In this document: positions 5,794-8,782 of the stretch, piece by piece
How positions within the stretch are numbered: position 1 is the stretch's first letter
Layout of the letters: each line of letters begins with the position of its first letter
Assembly (NCBI GenBank): GCA_902477615.1
Contig: CABSHY010000039.1
Coordinates: 1-8,782 of the forward strand
Length of the DNA stretch: 8,782 nucleotides
Reading direction: 5' to 3'
Source of the DNA: an uncultured Sutterella sp.
GTDB taxonomy: Bacteria; Pseudomonadota; Gammaproteobacteria; Burkholderiales; Burkholderiaceae_F
Notes under the pieces: model-generated
What the model was told of the DNA's origin: nothing
Database searches by the model: none
Seen by the model: only the letters and a program-made list of their open reading frames with translations
Position numbers and translations under genes: made by a program

Positions 5794-7143
5794 TCAGTTA
5801 AGTTGATAGCGTGTGTTCTTGCCCCTACCAATCACTCTCAATATTTGCTCTCTTTGCATTAATTTCAATAACGCATTTGCTGTAGTCACAGAAACATCCA
5901 GTAGTCTTTCAACATCTTTTCTCGTCACAGATCCTTGTTCTTTACATTTGTCGATAATCAGCTTCACTCGCTGTTGTTGCACTGCACCACCAAAATTGGT
6001 AGAGGAGTCATTTTCTACGGTTGTGTTTTCTGAATCATCAATGACAGGACTTTGATAATTGAGGTTCGGTAACGACAATAAAAAACTGTTTTGAGTTACT
6101 TTAATTTGAGCAATCTTGCCGCTATTGGCATAGGCTACATCGATTTTATCGTAACCGGTCCCATACGCCTCAATGAGTTCAAGGCGATAGCAAATTGCTG
6201 CTAGGAGCTTATTTCTTTGCTCAGAAACCCCTTGTCGAACTTCTTCAACTGTCATATTTGGCAGTAAACCACCTTGGTTAAGAATTTCCAGTCTATCGTC
6301 AAAAATATTAACTAGAATCGGACCGCTGCTACCATAATCTCTATGTACAACGGCATTTAAAAGTCCTTCGCGAACGGCTACTTCAGGAAATGCAAAAGAA
6401 TCAATTCTTCTAAGTCCCTTAAAAGTCGATCGGACGCTGTTGTAACGCATGATAAAAGCATAAGCATCTTCTAACTGCTTAAGCATTGAACCCGAAAACT
6501 CTGCCCTATCCCGAAAAATCGTTTTATGAGTTCCTTGGAAAACTGCGACCTTCAAAGTGTGCTGACACTGGTCAGAAAGCAACAAAGCCAAATTGGTAAA
6601 AAGTCTATCTTGATTAATCAATCCTAAGGTTTGCATCTGAGAAGAACCAAATGCAATATTCCTATCTTTGAAAAACTCGGAAACTGATTCAAATGTAAGA
6701 TTCTGATCAAAAGAAACCCCTTGCTCAAACTTTCCTGCACTTGTTTCTACAATCATTTGACGAATGGCATCAAAACTTGCCGGTACCGTTGAAGGGCCTT
6801 GACGAACGAACACTCCTTCGGGTCGTAATCCCTTAGCTCTAAGAAAATAGGGACGCTTTGTTCCTCTGTGAACCTCAACCTTTACTACGGTCTTGTCTTC
6901 AAACTCTACAAAAGATGTATTCACAAACATCATGATATCGGGAGTCACCGAATCTCGGATTGAATTTTGGATACGCAAAATTACCTCATCTGGATTGCTG
7001 ACTCCACAAACAGTTCCATCATCTTCCACTCCAACATACAACTCCCCGCCGTCGGTATTAGCGAAAGCGATTACGGCAAGTCGTATATCTTCAATATATT
7101 CACGTTTGAATTCAGTGTTCAGGCCTTCTCTAGTTACAAACAT
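5794..7143 (-). CDS. AlbA_2 (Schlafen-type) / GHKL ATPase-like / winged-helix putative transcriptional regulator
   Basis: This 449-residue protein has the layout often annotated as 'ATP-binding protein' or, misleadingly, 'RecG-related helicase'; no helicase motifs are present. The AlbA_2 domain covers about 5-130, with EFKRE (11-15), IAFANTDGGELYVGVEDDG (25-43) and a GVFVRQGPSTVPAS segment (110-123). A GHKL/HATPase_c_4-like region lies at about 250-360, with FPEVAVREGLLNAVVHRDY (252-270, N263 as the expected Mg-coordinating residue), the strand DDRLEILNQGGLL (282-294) and the glycine box EAYGTGYDKI (325-334). A polar linker (365-390) leads to a winged-helix domain (about 391-449), with the helix-turn-helix in VTRKDVERLLDVSVTTANALL. 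The start ATG 7143 gives the complete AlbA_2 domain and has AGGAT about 9 nt upstream. G+C in five sampled lines is 112 of 300 (37%), suggesting acquisition. It diverges from the exported aminotransferase gene over a shared operator-rich gap. A regulatory role is inferred from the domains; ligand and targets are unknown. Confidence 0.85.
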   Translation of the reverse strand: MFVTREGLNTEFKREYIEDIRLAVIAFANTDGGELYVGVEDDGTVCGVSNPDEVILRIQNSIRDSVTPDIMMFVNTSFVEFEDKTVVKVEVHRGTKRPYFLRAKGLRPEGVFVRQGPSTVPASFDAIRQMIVETSAGKFEQGVSFDQNLTFESVSEFFKDRNIAFGSSQMQTLGLINQDRLFTNLALLLSDQCQHTLKVAVFQGTHKTIFRDRAEFSGSMLKQLEDAYAFIMRYNSVRSTFKGLRRIDSFAFPEVAVREGLLNAVVHRDYGSSGPILVNIFDDRLEILNQGGLLPNMTVEEVRQGVSEQRNKLLAAICYRLELIEAYGTGYDKIDVAYANSGKIAQIKVTQNSFLLSLPNLNYQSPVIDDSENTTVENDSSTNFGGAVQQQRVKLIIDKCKEQGSVTRKDVERLLDVSVTTANALLKLMQREQILRVIGRGKNTRYQLN

Positions 7144-7187
7144 TTCTACTTATCCTATAACAGAACAATCTTCTTTACTATCACTCA

Positions 7188-7202
7188 TTCTATCAGATAG
7201 AA
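7188..7202. promoter_or_regulatory. Palindromic operator copy 1
   Basis: TTCTATC-A-GATAGAA is a perfect 15-bp inverted repeat with a single central base. It directly abuts the candidate leftward -10 (TATTAT, 7208-7203) and covers the expected start point of the regulator transcript, a standard repressor position. Two further copies lie at 7265 and 7287. Confidence 0.7.
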
Positions 7203-7231
7203 ATAATAGAATAAACAAAATACACAAACAA
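7203..7231 (-). promoter_or_regulatory. Candidate promoter for the AlbA_2 regulator gene
   Basis: Read leftward, TTGTTT (7231-7226) is followed after 17 nt by TATTAT (7208-7203, 5 of 6). Initiation would fall inside operator copy 1, leaving a leader of about 50 nt. An alternative leftward -10 is the perfect TATAAT at 7251-7246, whose -35 position falls inside operator copy 2 and has no TTGACA-like sequence. Confidence 0.4.
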
Positions 7232-7264
7232 ATTACAATTTATTCATTATAAATCATCATGTTA

Positions 7265-7279
7265 TTCTATCGGATAGAA
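7265..7279. promoter_or_regulatory. Palindromic operator copy 2
   Basis: TTCTATC-G-GATAGAA is identical to copy 1 apart from the central base. Its centre is 77 bp from copy 1 and 22 bp from copy 3, about two helical turns, so copies 2 and 3 lie on the same DNA face and could be bound cooperatively. Confidence 0.7.
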
Positions 7280-7284
7280 ACAAT

Positions 7285-7303
7285 CATTCTAACGGATAGA
7301 ATG
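7285..7303. promoter_or_regulatory. Palindromic operator copy 3
   Basis: The core TTCTAAC-G-GATAGAA (7287-7301) differs from copy 2 by one base (T to A in the left arm). Here the symmetry extends outward to CATTCTA...TAGAATG (7285-7303). The GATA tract starts at once on its right side. Confidence 0.65.
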
Positions 7304-7304
7304 A

Positions 7305-7326
7305 ATAGATAGATAGATAGATAGAT
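7305..7326. repeat. ATAG/GATA tetranucleotide tract (about 5.5 copies)
   Basis: Five uninterrupted ATAG units plus AT run from 7305 to 7326 and continue into TGATTGA. The unit equals the GATA core of the adjoining operator half-site, so the tract offers extra half-sites or may have grown from one. Tetranucleotide tracts in promoter regions can change length by slipped-strand mispairing; 5.5 copies is at the low end for that. Confidence 0.85.
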
Positions 7327-7381
7327 TGATTGACAGCTTGGATTCTGCTCCATTGATTTCAATTCTTACTAACCATTTTTG

Positions 7382-7410
7382 TTGACAATTTATCGAATTT
7401 TGTCGATAGA
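7382..7410 (+). promoter_or_regulatory. Candidate promoter with embedded inverted repeat for the aminotransferase gene
   Basis: A perfect TTGACA at 7382-7387 is followed after 17 nt by GATAGA (7405-7410, 3 of 6 to TATAAT; TAGATA two bases on is an alternative). The inverted repeat TATCGA-N6-TCGATA (7391-7408) fills the spacer and touches the -10, a typical repressor site. The weak -10 suggests a regulated promoter. Its leader would be about 90 nt. Other -10-like strings nearer the gene (TACAAT 7439-7444, TAAAAT 7466-7471) have poorly spaced -35 partners. Confidence 0.35.
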
Positions 7411-7506
7411 TAACAATTTGATTTAATTAAGTAATTTATACAATTTGTCGAGAAAACAGCCGACATAAAATTGGGTTAATTGATTCAAAAATGAAGGGGA
7501 TTAACC

Positions 7507-8664
7507 ATGCAATTTACCCGTCGCAACCTTTTTAAAACATCTGCAGTGGCTTTAAGCGCTACGGCTGTCACTAACATCATCAGCACTGACGCTTTTACTT
7601 CTGAAGCTGCTTTTAAGCCATCGAAAGAAACACCTCTATTGTTGAATTTCAATGAAAATTCACTAGGCATGAGCCCGAAAGCCAAGGCAGCCGTTGCAAA
7701 ATCACTCGCCGAAGCTTTCCGCTATCCTGATGCGGCTCGTGCCGGTGTCATTGAAAAAATCGCCTCTTACTTAAACGTTAAGAGCGAAAACATCACTTTA
7801 GGTAACGGCTCTTCTGAAGTTATCCAAGCAGCCGTACAGGCCTTAATTGTCAAAGCTCAAAAGGCAGGTAAACCCGTTCAATTGCTCGAACCCGTTCCCA
7901 CCTTTAACTACGCTGAAATCTACTCTAAAGCCATGAATATTCCCGTTGTCAATGTTCCTATCAAAGGCAATGGTGAAATGGATATTGGTGCTTTAAAAAA
8001 GGCAGAAAACAATTTCAGAGGTCATACCATTGTCTACCTTTGTAATCCCAACAATCCGACCGCTCGTATTTTGGATTCAAAGACGCTCAACACGTGGATT
8101 AAAACGGCGAAATCAACCACTTTCTTCATCATCGATGAGGCGTATGCAGAATTCGTGACGGATAAAAACTTCCAAAGTTGTGTTGAACTGGTTAAAAAGG
8201 GACAAAAGAATGTAATTGTTGCGCGTACGTTCTCGAAACTCTTTGCCATGGCCGCGTTGCGGTTTGGCTATGGTGTTGCAACAAAAGAAACCGCTGCACT
8301 CATTGACGGCTTCCAATCCATTGACAATACCAACCTTGCCGGCGCTGTCGCAGGCATTGAGTCACTGGATGACAAAAACTTCCAAGACTTATCGTTATTG
8401 AGCAACCAAGCGGCCAAGAAAATCGTGATGGATGCTTTCGATGAATTGGGTATCAAATACATGCCTTGCGAAGCCAACTTCATCTTCCATCAAATTAAAG
8501 GCAATCATCAGGTCTACAAAGATCGCATGGCCGCGGCTCACGTATTCGTCGGTCGGGCGTTTCCACCCTTTGAACACTACAACCGCTTAACGATTGGGAC
8601 ACCTGAAGAAATGAAAGCGTTTGTGAAAGTTCTCAAAGACTTCAGAAAGAAAGGCTGGATTTAA
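7507..8664 (+). CDS. Tat-exported HisC-like PLP-dependent aminotransferase
   Basis: This is a 385-residue fold-type I aminotransferase closest to histidinol-phosphate aminotransferase, with an export signal. The N-terminus MQFTRRNLFK carries the twin-arginine pair R5-R6, then a mildly hydrophobic stretch (about 11-26) and a likely cleavage near A34/A35 (TSEAAF). Catalytic residues expected of HisC are present: FNENSLG (48-54), FRYPDAA (71-77), LGNGSSEV (98-105, cofactor phosphate), CNPNNPT (179-185), D210 and Y213 in IIDEAYAEF, Schiff-base lysine K244 in TFSKLFAMAALRFGYG with R252 eight residues on as in HisC, and R350 and R360 (YNRLTIGT) as substrate-binding arginines. Tat transport of a folded, PLP-loaded protein to the periplasm follows from this. 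No his genes are nearby, so a role in histidine synthesis is unlikely and the substrate is unknown. The start has AAGGGGA (7494-7500) 6 nt upstream. It diverges from the AlbA_2 regulator gene. Confidence 0.9.
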   Translation: MQFTRRNLFKTSAVALSATAVTNIISTDAFTSEAAFKPSKETPLLLNFNENSLGMSPKAKAAVAKSLAEAFRYPDAARAGVIEKIASYLNVKSENITLGNGSSEVIQAAVQALIVKAQKAGKPVQLLEPVPTFNYAEIYSKAMNIPVVNVPIKGNGEMDIGALKKAENNFRGHTIVYLCNPNNPTARILDSKTLNTWIKTAKSTTFFIIDEAYAEFVTDKNFQSCVELVKKGQKNVIVARTFSKLFAMAALRFGYGVATKETAALIDGFQSIDNTNLAGAVAGIESLDDKNFQDLSLLSNQAAKKIVMDAFDELGIKYMPCEANFIFHQIKGNHQVYKDRMAAAHVFVGRAFPPFEHYNRLTIGTPEEMKAFVKVLKDFRKKGWI

Positions 8665-8673
8665 TTTTTCAAA

Positions 8674-8706
8674 GATGAGGCCGTCAGTACAGAAGATGGC
8701 CTCATC
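8674..8706. terminator. Inverted repeat downstream of the aminotransferase gene
   Basis: GATGAGGCC (8674-8682) and GGCCTCATC (8698-8706) form a perfect 9-bp stem with a 15-nt loop, starting 9 nt after the stop codon. No T-tract follows on the + strand (ATCCATACC), so it is either an imperfect terminator or an mRNA 3'-end stabilising hairpin. Confidence 0.5.
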
Positions 8707-8734
8707 ATCCATACCACTCCAGGCAGTAGATAAC

Positions 8735-8758
8735 AAAAAAGCAACCGTACGGCTGCTT
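8735..8758 (-). terminator. Rho-independent terminator for a leftward transcript entering from the right
   Basis: Read leftward, GCAGCC-GTAC-GGTTGC (8756-8741) forms a 6-bp stem (one G-U pair) with a tetraloop, followed by six T (8740-8735). It points to a - strand gene ending near the right edge. One - strand frame ends in TAG at 8761-8759 after seven sense codons to the edge (PRGDAIT), too little to identify. Confidence 0.6.
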
Positions 8759-8782
8759 CTAAGTGATGGCGTCCCCACGGGG

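Larger units (their letters stand above)
7144..7506. other. AT-rich divergent intergenic region with palindromes and repeats
   Basis: These 363 bp separate the leftward regulator gene from the rightward aminotransferase gene. From left to right they hold the regulator leader, a palindrome at 7188-7202, AT-rich DNA with a leftward promoter candidate (7203-7231) and a perfect leftward TATAAT (7251-7246), two more palindromes 22 bp apart (centres 7272 and 7294), a GATA tract (7305-7326), a perfect TTGACA at 7330-7335 with no good -10, a second TTGACA at 7382-7387, an inverted repeat TATCGA-N6-TCGATA, three CAATTT direct repeats 27-28 bp apart and the aminotransferase ribosome binding site. No small ORF worth calling and no tRNA-like fold were seen. 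Confidence 0.8.

Noticed and set aside
5794..7143. RecG-like helicase as product
   Set aside because: Walker A and other helicase motifs are absent; AlbA_2, GHKL-like and winged-helix signatures explain the whole length.
6893..7252. A + strand open frame overlapping the 5' end of the regulator gene and its leader
   Set aside because: It is antisense to the AlbA_2 core, is low-complexity Ser/Thr-rich and lacks a ribosome binding site.
7188..7326. CRISPR array
   Set aside because: The repeats are 15-bp palindromes at irregular intervals (77 and 22 bp) plus a 4-bp tandem tract; there are no regular spacers or cas genes.
7144..7506. Insertion sequence or attachment site in the intergenic gap
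   Set aside because: No transposase fragment, terminal inverted repeats with target duplication, integrase gene or tRNA end was seen; the palindromes fit operators better.
8587..8778. A 63-codon - strand frame covering the aminotransferase 3' end
   Set aside because: It runs through the terminator hairpin and the antisense of conserved aminotransferase residues and shows no family resemblance.

Overview
The window looks like chromosomal DNA from a Betaproteobacterium, most likely a host-associated Burkholderiales relative of the Sutterella/Parasutterella type. The reasons are the order gmk-rpoZ-RSH(spoT), the order rsfS-rlmH-maf, the omega N-terminus (MARVTVEDCLKKIPNRF), a moderate GC content, and a Tat-exported accessory enzyme. 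The taxonomic call is an inference from gene order and protein similarity recalled from memory; no search was run.

Left part (1-4750), all on the + strand, is a housekeeping block: the 3' end of rsfS (ribosome silencing factor), a terminator-like hairpin, rlmH (23S rRNA methyltransferase, GTG start), maf (nucleotide pyrophosphatase, 1 nt after rlmH), gmk (guanylate kinase), rpoZ (RNA polymerase omega), a strong terminator, and a 755-residue bifunctional (p)ppGpp synthetase/hydrolase ending at another strong terminator. Gmk, omega and the RSH enzyme form a logical set: Gmk makes GDP from GMP, RSH makes and degrades (p)ppGpp, and omega forms part of a ppGpp site on RNA polymerase in Proteobacteria.

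Middle part (4751-5790) holds two small divergent genes: a low-GC GNAT acetyltransferase on the - strand and a 140-residue lipoprotein on the + strand, with closely packed promoters between them. A hairpin follows the lipoprotein gene.

Right part (5794-8782) is the accessory and most interesting region. A low-GC 449-residue regulator (AlbA_2/Schlafen-type domain, GHKL ATPase-like domain, C-terminal winged helix) is transcribed leftward. Across a 363-bp AT-rich gap, a Tat-signal-bearing HisC-like PLP aminotransferase is transcribed rightward. The gap contains three copies of a 15-bp palindrome (TTCTATC-N-GATAGAA), a GATA tetranucleotide tract abutting the third copy, and a second set of repeats around the probable promoter of the aminotransferase gene. 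The layout suggests a locally controlled regulator and exported-enzyme pair, possibly with repeat-length variation, but function and regulation are inferred. A terminator pointing leftward at the right edge suggests a convergent gene just outside the window.
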